A DNA stretch of 64,000 nucleotides from the NCBI GenBank assembly GCA_001414485.1, contig LLEY01000220.1, positions 1-64,000 of the forward strand, written 5' to 3'. This stretch comes from Calycina herbarum. Its lineage: Eukaryota; Ascomycota; Leotiomycetes; Helotiales; Pezizellaceae. Within the stretch, counting starts at the first letter, position 1. Each line of letters begins with the position of its first letter. Below the pieces are notes generated by a model. It made no database searches and was not told the DNA's origin. It worked only from the letters and a program-made list of their open reading frames with translations. This document shows, piece by piece, positions 34,805-47,378 of the stretch. Made by a program: the position numbers and the translations under genes.

Positions 34805-36043
34805 CTAAGCAGGACACCCACTAGCAGGATAGTTACAACTACTAGCCTCCCCACCCCCAGTAATCCTCACATTTTCAAACGAAACATTCTTACAACTTCC
34901 CTCTCCACATAACACATAATAATTCGTCCCCTTAGCCGTCGCGGTCCCGGAGATATTTTGGAACTTGATATTCTCAATAATAACACCATTGGAAGGGGAC
35001 CCAGTAGGTCCTCCATTAAGGTAATCCTGTTGAATATCAATTCCGTAATCGGAGATACCTTTGAGTTGGATGTTGGAGTATGTGATGTTTGCGATGTAGC
35101 CGGTGGTGTTGAAGTTTGATTTGATGCGAGCGCCGTTTGTGGAGTTGATGATTTGGGAGTTGGTGAACTTTATAGAGGGGTTAGTAGAGATGAAAGGGGA
35201 AGAGGAAATGCGGGGGGGGGACAACGTACGAGGACATTGGTAACGTTGTTATCGCTTTTTCCTCCTATGGATCCAATGCTTAAACCATGACTTCCTTGAC
35301 AATACATTCCATCAACGGTGATTTTGTCTCCGCTCGTCACAGCTACACAGTCATCTTGATTATAAACTTTGTTATTCTTGATCAAGATGTTGGAGCTTGA
35401 TTTGACACCGAAGGCATCGGAGTTGTGGGCAGCTGCCAGTTTACCACTTGGGTTATTTGGAGTTTCTCCTGCTCGGTTGTCGAGGACCATGTCTTTTAAG
35501 ACGACATCTGACGAACCGGTGACGGAGAAAAGATGGACGGGCCAGTTGACGATGTTCAGATTTGAGATTGTGGAGTTTGCAGTCATCTTCTTGACAGTGA
35601 TGAAAGTATTTGGCCTACGGTCATCTGTTAGCTAATTCATTCATGCATTATCTTGCAAGTGAAACTTACTTCGGTACCCCACCGTTCGACCCCAACCCAT
35701 CCCAATAAAGCGGCCCGTTCCCATCAATCACCGCCCCAGTATCAGACGTAATAGTAACATTCTTGCCCCCAAAGATCATCGGACTGAAATCGCTACTATT
35801 CGTAAAAGCAAAAGTGGTTTTGCCCTGGAAGGTAACAACTGCATTATCCTTCAATTTGGCCAAATCGATAGTACTATTCGTCGGCGCCGCAACATCCTTC
35901 AAATTGATTTTCGTACACGTAGATACCGCATTCTTGATTTGATCGTATTGAGTAACCGTACACGCATCCTGTCTCTCTTCAATCGGTGACGCAGAAACAA
36001 TAGCGGCGAAAACAGACACAAGAAGTAAAGAATGGTACATCAT
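34805..36043 (-). CDS. Secreted polygalacturonase, glycoside hydrolase family 28
   Basis: Exons 36043-35670, 35614-35230 and 35167-34805 give 373 residues, typical of fungal endopolygalacturonases. Residues 1-19 are a signal peptide (MMYHSLLLVSVFAAIVSA); a short propeptide with EER (22-24) precedes the mature enzyme. GH28 catalytic landmarks: N-S-D (189-191, usually NTD), Q-D-D-C (211-214, Asp212 and Asp213), G-S-H-G-L-S-I-G-S (232-240, His234, usually GGHG), and R-I-K (267-269). Parallel beta-helix repeats rich in N-x-(S/T) sites surround them. The enzyme hydrolyses alpha-1,4-galacturonan in plant pectin outside the cell. The second intron contains a run of nine G on the plus strand at 35212-35220. 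The Asp usually found two residues after NTD-x is Gly here (NSDAFG). Alternative start at the adjacent ATG (36040). Confidence 0.92.
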
Positions 36044-37384
36044 AGAATAAATAAAATAAGCGAGATCCAACTAGGGATCAACGAAAGACTTTTGCGAGAA
36101 TAAAGGATAGTATATCAGCAACAGCACCGACCGGAAAACCCCGCTCCAGAAAATGGGAGAGAACCCTTCTTATACCAATACCTACCTAACCCAACCCCAC
36201 AAAAGGTAATTACCCATCTCAAAGAGTGGAGATCCAGAGCCTCTTCTCTCATCTCTAAACCGTCCAAGAAGTCAGCGACGCTAAACATGATCTCATCTCT
36301 GAACATGTTTCGGGAAAACTTTTTTTTCGAACCCAACGGATCAGTTATTTGCATCGCATCCAGTGGAACGAATACCAGGGCATAATCGTCTGATGCTTGT
36401 CGATCTTGAAACAGGCATCTTATTGGTCAAGTCCCTAAAATTCATGCGGTGGAATTCATCTTTTAAGCTTTGTCCGACCGGAATCTTCGCAAATTAAGGA
36501 GGGGAACCCCGCAAGATGCAGGCGATCCGGTTCGAGGCCACAAAACACAAGACGATGGAGAAATTTCAGAGATGAGAACGTTTCTCCTCTCAATGTGGCA
36601 TCTTGTGAGCTATGCGCCCGTTTGTAAGGCGAGACGATGTAGAAACGGAGGAAATCTGGACGTAGCTTGGCTTTTGGATATGGACTTGACTGGACGTTAT
36701 ATGTTCCACAAGTAGGATTTGGGATGGATAGATGGGTTAAATTGTTGGGATGAATGGGAGACGGAAGATGTGATGCCGGATGAAGTTTTGGAAGGTGAGC
36801 GGTCCCGATGCGACGATGCCAGTGGCTGGGAAGATGGGATTGTGGAAACGTGACAGAGAGGTGACATATATACTCGGATCTTTTGAGAGAATAAGAACTT
36901 GTATTGACATCCCATCAAATCAGGGTTATTTTCCGGATTATACGAGTAAGAACTCGTTCAAGAAGAGAAACGGCTTTGAGAGGAGACGATGAGTGACACG
37001 TGATCTGCCACTTATTCTGAATCCCGGGCCTGGAAACTAATACCTGGGACTGGTACAAACAGAGTGTCAAGAATACCAAATTGATGGATGCAAACAAATT
37101 GGGCGCATAAGTACTCAAATACTCTCACACTCTCAGGAAATTGAGAAATCCGCGATAAACAAGCTACCTACCCAGCAACCCGGGGTACTTGCAAATTTTG
37201 CGGTTGTGCCTTCCTCACGTTCTTCCATATGTCTTCACTCACGCAATACCCGCTCAACTTTCTTTCGTGATACCTTCCATATTAGAAGATCAACTAAGAA
37301 CTTTTGTATTAGTTGCTCTTTTCTCACACCCCGTGTTGGACACCTTCGCACTTGCCTTGGATAGTTGTTTATTAGTACTAGACC
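36044..37384. other. Polygalacturonase upstream region, no further gene recognised
   Basis: Should contain the polygalacturonase promoter. Short frames (for example 36115-36354 minus, 36470-36715 plus) have no resemblance to known families. Ends at the tail of a LINE. Confidence 0.4.
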
Positions 37385-38694
37385 TTATTTATTTATTTAT
37401 TTATTTCTATTTAACGTCAAGCGAAGTCTAGCTCGCGTGGGCTAGGTTCTAAAAGAGTCCCAGTTTTAGGCAAATGACGCTAGGGGGGTGCCCTAAGCTA
37501 CAGGGGGTGTAAATGAAAGAACGCTAATTTATAAGAGACAGTTTAAAGAGAAGCTCTACTTCGAAGCAGCTCTTATTCTGAATTAGTATGAAAACTAGAG
37601 TAGAATAAGAAAACAGTATATAATAATAGAGAATAGAGAATAGAAAGGGTTATAGAGTAGAAGAGAGAGAGATTTCTCTATCGAGGACAGATCTTAGTAT
37701 AAAACTTTGTCTTATAGTAGACCTTGTAAAATAGCTTCTTATAGTATAAGCTGAAAAGTAGTTAAGAGTTCTTCTTAGCTTCTATAAGTAGTCTAGGAGC
37801 TACTTTGTTTATAAGTCTACAAAAGAGTAGATAGAATTAAGTCTTCTCCTTTCTATACTTATACTCCTCTAAGGTAAGTAGTATATTAAGGTAAAGAAAG
37901 CGAAGATAGTACGTAGTAAAGTCTCCGTAGCTAGAGCGAGTAGTAATTAAGCGAGCTAGAACCTCTCTTAGTAAGCGAAGTAACCTAGGTTTTAAGAACT
38001 AGTTATCGAGCTCTAGATTCTTATATAACCTAGGAGGTGTAGCTTTCTATAGCTTCTTTATAAGCTGTACCCCTGTTTCTTTAACCTCTCTCTTAAGTGT
38101 AGTAGTATAGAGTAAGAGAAGAGAGTTTAAAGAGAGTAGCTAAGCGCCTCTCTCTATAGCTCTATCTACTATCTTATTATCTTAGATATCTATATAGCTA
38201 GAATACTATATAGTTTAAACTTTTCTAAAGTATAGTAGAGCTAACTTATTAACTCTATTAAAAGTCTCTTATAAAGTGTTATAAGATCGGTAGGTTAGTT
38301 ATAGTATAGCTTCGAGGTTATTAAGACAGATCTAGTACTTCTTAGTTAATAACTAGAAAGAGGAAGCTAGGGCTAATTCGAGACTATATAAAGCTACTCT
38401 AGCCTTAGCGTCGTATATCTCTAGTACTAGTAAAAGATATATATTTATTATATCTTATAGTTTAATAAGTACTTCTTTATTATTTAGTTTAGGTTTTATT
38501 TAAATATATAGTAAAGTTAGAGTATATTCTCTCTACGCTAGAACCTTTATAACGCTTTTCTCTTATATTTCGTCTTCTAAGTTTAAGAGAAAGAGGAGAA
38601 TAAATTCTCTTTCTCTACGTCTCTTCTATAGTTTACTTCTTAAGTCTACGATTACTAACTAGCTAACTACTTTCTACGTACTCTTCGTAGACTA
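37385..38694 (-). mobile_element. 3' part of a Tad1-like non-LTR retrotransposon (LINE)
   Basis: On the minus strand about 38440-37985 reads as the ribonuclease H domain of fungal LINEs: IYDAKARVALYSLELALAS, then NNLEAI, ETFNRVNKLA and a closing D-N-K-I-V-D-R-A-I-E-R-GA (the GN-E-x-AD-x-LA-x-GA signature). Stops are frequent. The element ends leftward in a short-unit tail, (TTTA)n on the plus strand at 37385-37407, which is how Tad-type LINEs end. The 5' part is missing. It forms the left edge of the RIP-mutated block. Confidence 0.7.
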
Positions 38695-38849
38695 ATAAGA
38701 AATAATTAGATTAGATTAGATTAATAATCTATAATTAATCTAATTATAAATTAATAAGATTCTAATTATTAATTAGATTAATTAAAAGTTATTAATTAGA
38801 TTATTAATTAATATTATATATAACCGGCCTAGAGATATCGAAGGCCGGG
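38695..38849. other. AT-rich ATTAGATTA-type tract and GC-rich inverted repeat
   Basis: About 38700-38815 is almost only A and T, with recurring ATTAGATTA and its complement. At 38823-38849 CCGGCCT and AGGCCGG form an inverted repeat around AGAGATATCGA, immediately before the LTR of chromovirus D. Confidence 0.6.
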
Positions 38850-39297
38850 TGTTACGAATCACGTTATACGTAGTAAGTAGTCTAGACAGCGCTCTAATAG
38901 AACAAGGCACGATATCTAGGAAATAGAAGGTAATATAGAAGAGAATTAGTAATATAGAAGGTATTTAGGAATTCTAGGATCTTACTATTAGATAACCGTT
39001 AGAAGTTATATAATAGATTCTATTAGATCTTATAAGAGATCTATAGAGATCTAGAGATCTATACTTTTATAGGGATCTAGATAGTACGAAGGGTTCTATA
39101 TAGAACTAGTACGTCTACTATTAGATAGGAGCTATATACTTAACTTTAGTTATTAATCTTATTATCTTATTTAATATCTTTGATATAAGTAACGAGTTTA
39201 CTTCTAAGTAAACAACCTATCGCGTCTATACTTCTTACTTATATACTAATATTCGAGACTTAGTTACTTTTATTTAGTTCGTTTAAGTTTTATTATA
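38850..39297 (+). repeat. 5' LTR of chromovirus D
   Basis: Starts TGTTACGAATCACG and ends with a mutated GTTTCGTTACA (here GTTTTATTATA). Followed at 39298 by CTTTAAGTACCTGCTTAGAAG, which recurs next to the 5' LTRs of A and B. Confidence 0.85.
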
Positions 39298-39329
39298 CTT
39301 TAAGTACCTGCTTAGAAGTACTACTAATA

Positions 39330-40409
39330 CGATGTTAAAAACTATACTATTCTTAGGATTAACCTCTATACTACTACTAGTACTAATAATACTAGTAGTA
39401 CTAGTTACTACTATTAGAGAGGAAGTAAAGTTACTAGTACTAAGAATATTCAACATCTCTCTAGAGAAACTTACTAAGTTTATTATAAAAGCCTTAATAT
39501 ACTTAAACTTTTACTTAGTATAGTTCGCTTATAAAACAGATTAAGTTATATAGCTTACTATCTATCTTAAGAGAGCGGTATATAACTAGATAAAACCGTA
39601 CTTAGAGGATTTTTAGAAGAATAAAACGTTAAACGGAAAAGTATTAAACCTTATAAGTAAAAGTACTTAGGGATTGTTTTTAACTATTACTAGATTTAAG
39701 AAAGGAATTAATCAAGTATTTATAGATATAGATTTAAAGAAAAAAGCAGTATAAGCTTTATATAGCCTTCGGTAGAAAGACTTAGCTACTAAGTATATAT
39801 TAATATTCTAGTAGTATTCTACACGTCTTAGTTAGAATAACAAAGCTTTATATAAGCAGTTCTATAGAGGATTAAAGAATAGTATTAAAGACGAATTAGT
39901 ATAAGACGACTCCTTAGATATACTTAACGAATTAACTAATAATATAATCAAAATCGATAATCGGAATTATAAGCGAAGTCTAGAGAAGAAAGGTAGTTAT
40001 AGATATTAATAGAGAAAAGGTAGAAAGAAGAACTATAGAGATTCTATAGAAATTAATACTACTTAGAAACGCTAGGTCTTAAAGAAAGAGACTTAAGAAA
40101 AAAATCTACTAAAAAGAGGACTTTCCTAAGAGAAGCGAAATCGTCGACGTAAGTAGAACTTATATTATAACTATAGCCTCTTTAGCTATAGAGTAAATAA
40201 GTATAGTAAGAAGAAAGACTCTAAAGAGAAGAAATAGGCTAATACTACTATTTAAAAAGAAGTAGCTTTATTAAAAAGATTTAAACTTATAGATAAGAAA
40301 CTCGAAGCTAGAGGTTATAGTACGTAGATTAAAACAGATGCCTCGGATATAATAGTAGACGTTATATATCTATAGCTAAATAAAGAAACTAAGTTATAAG
40401 TTAGTAAGA
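39330..40409 (+). pseudogene. gag of chromovirus D (RIP-broken)
   Basis: A 63-codon open start at 39332 (MLKTILFLGLTSILLLVLII) is followed by a stop-ridden frame with gag-like content. A zinc-knuckle remnant lies near 40160-40200, with Tyr at expected Cys positions (TGT to TAT). After it, about 40320-40400, a frame reads KTDASDIIVDVIYL. The pogo-2a insertion interrupts it at 40411. Confidence 0.65.
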
Positions 40410-40411
40410 TA

Positions 40412-42271
40412 ACGTGTATATATAGCGAACCGGCTAAATAAGCGAACCGGCTAAAATTTTCTACGCTCGCGATTAAAATTATAGTAACTCTACTATAACG
40501 CTTCTAATTAATTAAAACTACTTAGAAATCTCTTTCTTAGATACTTCTTTTATAATATTATAAGTACGTATATTATAACTAGTCTCTCTGTAGTTACTAT
40601 AGTATTATATATATAATTCTTCTCTTAGCTTCTAACTACTACTTCTCTTTATTTCTTATATTACCTGCTTACTAATATCTCTATTATCCTATAGGTCCTA
40701 CGCTTCCTATTAGCTAAGTGATTCTTCTTACTATAAGCGTGTTTTTTTAGCTCTATAGCGCTTACTTAGTACTTTATTTACTTATTAAAGTCTCTAGTTC
40801 TTAGCTTTTAATAGTATTATCTAGTATATTACTTTTAATATACCTTTTATAAACTAGTTAATAGCTTTGTAAATAGAGATTAGAGAGCTACTTTAGTAGT
40901 AGGAAATTTAATCTTTAATAAATATAGTCTATAATAAGGCTTTAGTAGAGTTATTTAGTATCTAGGAAACCTAAGACTAAGCGGAACACGAGGGGGAGTT
41001 TAGAGACGTTAACGTCTTTAGCTTAAGATTAAGTATAGAAATCACACTTTCTAGGTCGAATAAAAGAAGCCTAGCTTCTTAGAACTCTTCTTAGATATTA
41101 CTTTCTATTATTATAATATTAAATATAGTATAGAAAGTAGAAAAGAAATCATTCTTAATAATATAGATAATCTAAGCCTATATTATATCTTTAATTTACT
41201 AACTATATATCTTTTTTAAATAGCTAAAACAGCTAATATTAAGTAGCTAGAGTATATAAGAAGAATAAGCAGGTATATAAAGAGTAATAATATTATTTTC
41301 CTTATAATATTTCTTAAACTCGTTAGAGTAGTAGCTTTTATAGCTGTCGAGAACTAATAAGTAATAACTACTAATAGATTAAAACTTAGTATACTTCTTA
41401 AAATATTAAATCTAATCTATATCTTTCTTATTTATTATCTAACTATTTTTAATAATAGTAACTACCTAGTTAGATAGAAATCTACTATTTTAGTACTAAG
41501 AAGTGAAATGATTTTTTATAGTAATAATTATAAATAGTAGAATACTCTAGCCTTAGATATTAACCTCTTAGATTACTATAACCTATTCCCGATTACTAGG
41601 CTATACTCTTTTTACTCTTATATATCCTTCTAAGCTTATAATAACTATTATAGTTAAGATAACGTCTGTTATAAACCTAGTCTTATTAAAGTTATAGATA
41701 TCTATATCGTAGATTCTATACTTTACTACTATACTTTATATAAGCTTAAACCAGCTACGAATAACTTCTAGGTCTTCGTACTTAGCTCTCTAGTAGTTAT
41801 ATTTTCGTTAAAAGCGTATCTAGAGTTCTAGACAATGCTTAATAAAGTTAGAAGCCTAACACGTTCTAATATATAGTACGTCACGTGCTTTAAGAAGTCG
41901 ATTTACTATATTCTTAACTATAGATATCTATAGAGGAAATCCTTTTATAGCTAGGTTAAGAATATATTAAATAAGTACTAATTCCTCTAGCTTAGTTATT
42001 TTCTATAAATTAGCTAGAATATTATATTATAAAGGTATACTAAGTAAACGTTAACCTAGCTTCTAGTAATCTATAGAATAGGTTCTTATAGTAGCTTAAG
42101 TACGTAAATTTAGGTCTTTTTACATAGCCTAGATAGCTAAGACTAACCGGCTTTTGTTATTTTTCTAAGATATCGTTTATTATAGAGAAATTTAATATTT
42201 AGTAGAGGTATAGTAGAGAAGCGGTGTTTTAGCCAGTTCGCTTGTTTAGCTGATTTGCTATATATATACGT
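40412..42271 (-). mobile_element. Fot1/pogo-type DNA transposon 2a (1,860 bp)
   Basis: Bounded by TA (40410-40411 and 42272-42273). Left end ACGTGTATATATAGCGAACC with a second AGCGAACCGGCTAAA just inside; the right end is its inverted form. The transposase runs on the minus strand: the left end corresponds to the zinc-knuckle C-terminus (as at 54065-54125 in copy 2b). DDE core and helix-turn-helix are heavily mutated. Same length as copy 2b once element B is removed. Confidence 0.85.
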
Positions 42272-42273
42272 TA

Positions 42274-45169
42274 TAAGATACTAATAATAGTAGAAATCTA
42301 CTTCTTAAAGAATATTATAATATATAGTTAGAAATAGAATATAAATTACCTCTTTAAGTAGAATATAAGTTACTACTATTAATAAGTTTATTAAAGTTAT
42401 TAGAATCGGAATCTAACTCGTTAGAAATAGATCTAAGAATATATAAGCCTAAACTAGGTAAGATATAAGTATTTATTAGAACCTTCGAAAGAGAGAATAG
42501 ATAGGTATATATAGAAAATTAGAAACCTAATTTTTAAAGTCTATATTCTATATAAGGAATTAACTCTATAGTTTTAACTACTTATATAATAGTTTAGAAC
42601 GAATAAGACAGAGTAATAATAGTAAGCTTTATTACTAGAAGGAAAACTATCGAACTTAAGAAACCTAGACCTAAGTAGACAGTATCTAATAAGCTATCTA
42701 GTTAGCCTAAGATAGAAGATAGATAGATAGTCGTAGACCTCTAAGAAGAAACTAGTTTATAGTAATAGCAGGGTTCTAAGAACTTTATAAGTTAACTGAA
42801 ATCTAGTTTCCTAGATACGCTATCTAAGGAAACAATACTAGAAATAGGAGGCTAGTATACTATAGTCGTCTTAGTTAGAACAGTTAGAGTAATATTTTAG
42901 GAATTTAGAACTAGAAAGTTATTTAGTATAATCTTTTAAGAAATAAACAAATATAATATTAACTAAGAAACGGAAATAATATAAGAACTCTACTATCTAA
43001 TAATTAGAGAGATAAATACTATCTCTGGAGAAAATCAGTTAGTAGTAAATATAAAAATATAAGAAAAGGAACTCTAAGTTATAATCAACTCTAGAGTAAT
43101 AGATAACTTTCTTTCTCTAATAGCTTTAGAAAAGCTAAACGTTCTAATTAAAAATATAAAGCTATACTACCTAGAGGTAGTTAATAGAATAGATATTACC
43201 TACTAAGATAGAATTATTAATTAATAAACTATTCTAATAAAAGTTAATATTAAAGAATACTACTTAGATATATAATTCGATATTATTAAAATAGAGAGTA
43301 AGAAAGTAATACTTAGTATACTATAGATTTAAGAATATAATCTAGATATTAACTAGAAGGCTTAAACTATAACCTTTAGTTAATATAATTACATAGGTTT
43401 ATAATTATAACTATAAGCCTAGAACGAGGTTAGCGCTATCTCTTCTAATATACTAGAACACCTCGCTTAGAGTTCTTTATAGGTTAGCTAGCTAGCTAAT
43501 AATAAAATACCTATATAGTATAGAGAATTTAAGACTTTATTTAAAAACTCGAAAGATTTATAAGCTTTACTAGAATATTACTTATAAGATTATAAGATTA
43601 AATTAAAAGAGAGTTATTACCTCTTAAAGTAGAAGCTTTAGTTATATAACTAGAAAAGCTTATAGAGAATAGAAAATTATATAAGAGAAGGTATTAAGAA
43701 GATATATATTAAGAAATCTAAGTTACTAATTACCTTAAATATACTTATTATTAAGAAGAAAGACAACCTAGGAAGAAGAGTATATATTAATTACTAAGAA
43801 GTAAATTATACTATAGTTAAAGACGCTTATCTACTACTACCTAGCTAATACTTATAAGATAAGTTAAGTAAAGTAGTACGATTTATAAAACTAGATTAAT
43901 AAAATACTTATAAACTTATATAAATAAAAGTTAGAGACAAATAGAAAACAGTATTCGCTTTACTATTAAGCTTTTATAAATATATAGTTATAATATTTAG
44001 ACTATATAATATACTAGCTATATACTAGAGATAAAAAAATAATATTTTAAGAGATCTTCTAAGAGTAATAGTAATCTATTACCTAGATAATATCTTAATC
44101 TTCTTAGAAAAAGAAGAAGAATATAAGAGATATATTAAAGAAGTTTTATAACAACTTATAGAAGTAAACTCTCGACTAAAACTCTCGAAATATAAATTTA
44201 GAGTAACTTAGACACTTTTCTTAGAATAGGTATTTAACTTAGAGAAAATAGAAATAGATCTAATAAAGATCTAGAATATCTTAAATTAGAAGTTACTAGA
44301 GAATATTAAGAATATATAATCCTTCTTTAGATTTATAAACTTCTATCGTCTATTTATCTAAGACTATATAAAGATTACTAAACTAATATTAGTACTAGTA
44401 AAAAAGGCTATTAACTTTATTTAGAATAAATAAGCTAAGAACGCTTTTTAGAAAATCAAAGTAAGGTTTATAGAAAAACCTATTCTATATAATTTTAATA
44501 TAAATAAACCTAGTATAATTAAAATAGATACCTTAGATATAGTAGTAAGTATGATTTACTTATAACTAAATAATAAAAAGAAACTTATATCTATTATATA
44601 TTTTTCTAAAATATTTAACCTAGTATAATAAAACTATAGTATCTTTAATAAAGAATTACTTACTATAGTATTAGCTTTAGAATACTAGAGAATCTATTTA
44701 TAGCTAGTAAAGTAGTAAGTTACGGTTTTATTTAACTATAAGAACCTTAGAGCGTTTATAATAACTAAGGAACTTATAACTAGATAATTAGCTAGATAGT
44801 TAGAGATATTAGAAGAGTTTAATATTATTATTTATTATATAAAAGAAACGTTAAACACTTAAGCTAATACTCTTAGTTAGAAACCTAGATATAAGAGAAA
44901 TAAGAAGTTTAAGAAGATTATAATCTTAAAAACTCTTAAGAATAAGAATTTAGCCTCTATAATTTATAAGATTACTACTATAAAAAATAATAATCTATAG
45001 TAAGAAAAGATATAGTAGACGTAGAAGAAGAATTAGCTAGAGTTAGCTAAATAGGAAGATATACTATCTAATCTAGTCTAGAGAAGAGATTTTACTAATA
45101 TCTACTATACTATAAATAAGCGTAATAATAAAGAAAGACATAAAAATAGAAAGTTATAGGTTCTAGATT
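42274..45169 (+). pseudogene. Protease, reverse transcriptase and RNase H of chromovirus D
   Basis: Plus-strand pol remnant. Reverse transcriptase begins near 43690 with IKKKDNLGRRVYINY resembling V-K-K-K-DG-x-x-R-x-x-V-D-Y, then AYLLP, and the active site appears as IYYLDNILIF near 44075-44105 (second Asp changed to Asn, a G-to-A effect). The connection and RNase H part includes KIDTLDI near 44520 and A-x-T-L-S-x-K-P near 44870. It breaks at pogo-2b before the integrase. Confidence 0.75.
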
Positions 45170-46271
45170 TAACGTATATATATAGCGAACCGGCTAAATA
45201 AGCGAACTAGCTAAAACCCCGCGCCTCTACTACACCTCTACTAAATATTAAATTTCTCTATAACGAACGATATCTTAGAAAAATAACAAAAGCCAGTTAG
45301 TCTTAGCTATCTAAGCTATGTAAAAAGACCTAAATTTACGTAGTTAAGCTACTATAAGAACCTATTCTATAGATTACTAGAAGCTAGGTTAACGTTTACT
45401 TAATATACTTTTATAATACGATATTCTAGCTAATTTATAGAAAATAACTAAGCTAGAGGAATTAGTACTTATTTAATATATCCTTAACCTAGCTATAAAA
45501 GGATTTCCTCTATAGATATCTATAGTTAAGAATATAGTAAATCGACTTCTTAAAGTATATAATACGCTATATATTAGAACGTATTAGGCTTCTAACTTTA
45601 TTAAGTACTGTCTAGAACTCTAGATACGCTTCTAATAAAAATACGACTACTAGAGAGCTAAGTACGAAGACCTAGAAGTTATTCGTAGCTGGTTTAAGCT
45701 TATATAACGTATAGTAGTAAAGTATAGAATCTATAATATAAATATCTATAACTTTAATAAGACTAGGTTTATAATAGGTATTATCTTAACTATAATAGTT
45801 ATTATAAGCTTAGAAGGATATATAAGAGTAAAAAAAGTATAGCCTAGTAATTAGAAATAAGTTATAGTAATCTAGAGTATTAATACCTAAGGCTAGAGTA
45901 TTCTACTATTTATAATTATTACTATAAAAAATTATCTTACTTCTTAGTACTAAAACAGTAGACTTCTACCTAACTAGGTAATTACTATTATTAAAAATAG
46001 TTAGATAATAAATAAGAAAGATATAGATTAGATTTAATATTTTAAGAAGTATACTAAGTTTTAATCTATTAGTAGTTATCGTCTATTAGTTCTCGACGAC
46101 TATAAAAGCTACTACTCTAATAAGTTTAAGGAATATTATAAGTAAAATAATATTATTACTCTTTATATACCTGCTTATTCTTCTTATATACTCTAGCTAC
46201 TCGACGTTAGCTGTTTTAGCTCTTTAAAAAAGGTATATAGTTAGTAAATTAAAGATATAATACGGGCTTAG

Positions 46272-46725
46272 TATAACGAAACTTAAACGAACTAAACAAA
46301 GATAACTAAGTCTCGAAGGTTAGTATACAGGTAAGAAGTATATATACGCTAGATTATTCACTTAGAAGTGAACTCGTTACTTATATCAAAGATATTAAAT
46401 AAGATAATAAGATTAATAACTAAAGTTAAGTACGAAGCTTCTATCTAATAGCAGACGTGCTAGTCTTATATAGAACCTTTATCCTAATTACATCGCTTAT
46501 ATCGCTCGCGTCGCTCGCGATTAAGGCGATCAGAGCGATATAGGCGATTACGTTACATAACTATATATAACTTCTAATATTACTATAATAGTAAAATCCT
46601 AAAATCCCTAAATACCCTTCGTATTACTAATTTCCTCCTATATTACCTTCTATTCCTAGATGTTATACCTTATCTTATTAGAACACTATCTAGACTACTT
46701 ACTATATATACTGTGATTCGTAATA
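46272..46725 (-). repeat. 3' LTR of chromovirus B
   Basis: 454 bp. Differs from its partner at 53042-53504 by C/T and G/A changes and by having two instead of three copies of a 9-bp TCGCTCGCG unit. Confidence 0.9.
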
Positions 46726-46814
46726 CTATCCCCTTCTTAGACTAGCGTATCCCTACGCTTAAGTATAGCCTAAGAAATATCGTTAAGAGACTAGCAGCCT
46801 CCCTAGTTTCTATT

Positions 46815-47378
46815 ATACTATTAACACCTCTCCTAAAAGATAAGCTTAAATAATATAGAACTCTTAACACTCTTTAAATTAAACGTTTAAGATATGAAAT
46901 AATCCCTTATACTTGCTATATAAATACGAAAACCAGCTGTTAATACATTAGCGTTCCTAGTAGTTCTAAGTACTCCGAGTACACTAGGAAGGGCAAATCT
47001 TACGATGTCGAGTTATAAAACCGAATACTCTTAATTTTTAAGTAGGAATCTATTAATACTTAGAAGCAGCGGTTATAATAGGAGGAAGAAGTAGCTTATA
47101 AGATTTAAGAAGAAGCTATATAGAAGATCCTTCGCCTATAAAAACAATAACGCTTCCTTATAGAGCAGGAGTAAGAGATGCTCCGTCGTAGTCTTACTAA
47201 CCTACAAGAGCTTAATAAAGCTAATAAGAAAGAAAGAGCAGAGAAGGAGAAAGAAGAGAGGGAATTAGAGATCGCTTAGCTAGTAGCCCCTTCTTCTTCT
47301 AGTAACCCTACTTTTATTAATAAGCTAACTCTTAATTTAGCTTTCCTTAAAGCTTTTCCTTCTAACTACGAGATATAG
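46815..47378 (+). pseudogene. Antisense accessory ORF of chromovirus B (mutated)
   Basis: Plus strand, starting about 90 bp from the 3' LTR. Homologous to 57886-58437: KYSEYTRKGKSYDVE corresponds to RYGRYIKNSKTYNVR, a Glu/Lys-rich part lies near 47220-47280, and the end LNLAFLKAFPSNYEI is followed by TAG (47376-47378). The initiator ATG seems mutated. It faces the end of pol tail-to-tail. Confidence 0.65.

Noticed and set aside
38700..38815. Telomere-like TTAGATTA repeats
   Set aside because: Not TTAGGG, irregular, and embedded between transposons. AT-rich low complexity is the simpler reading.
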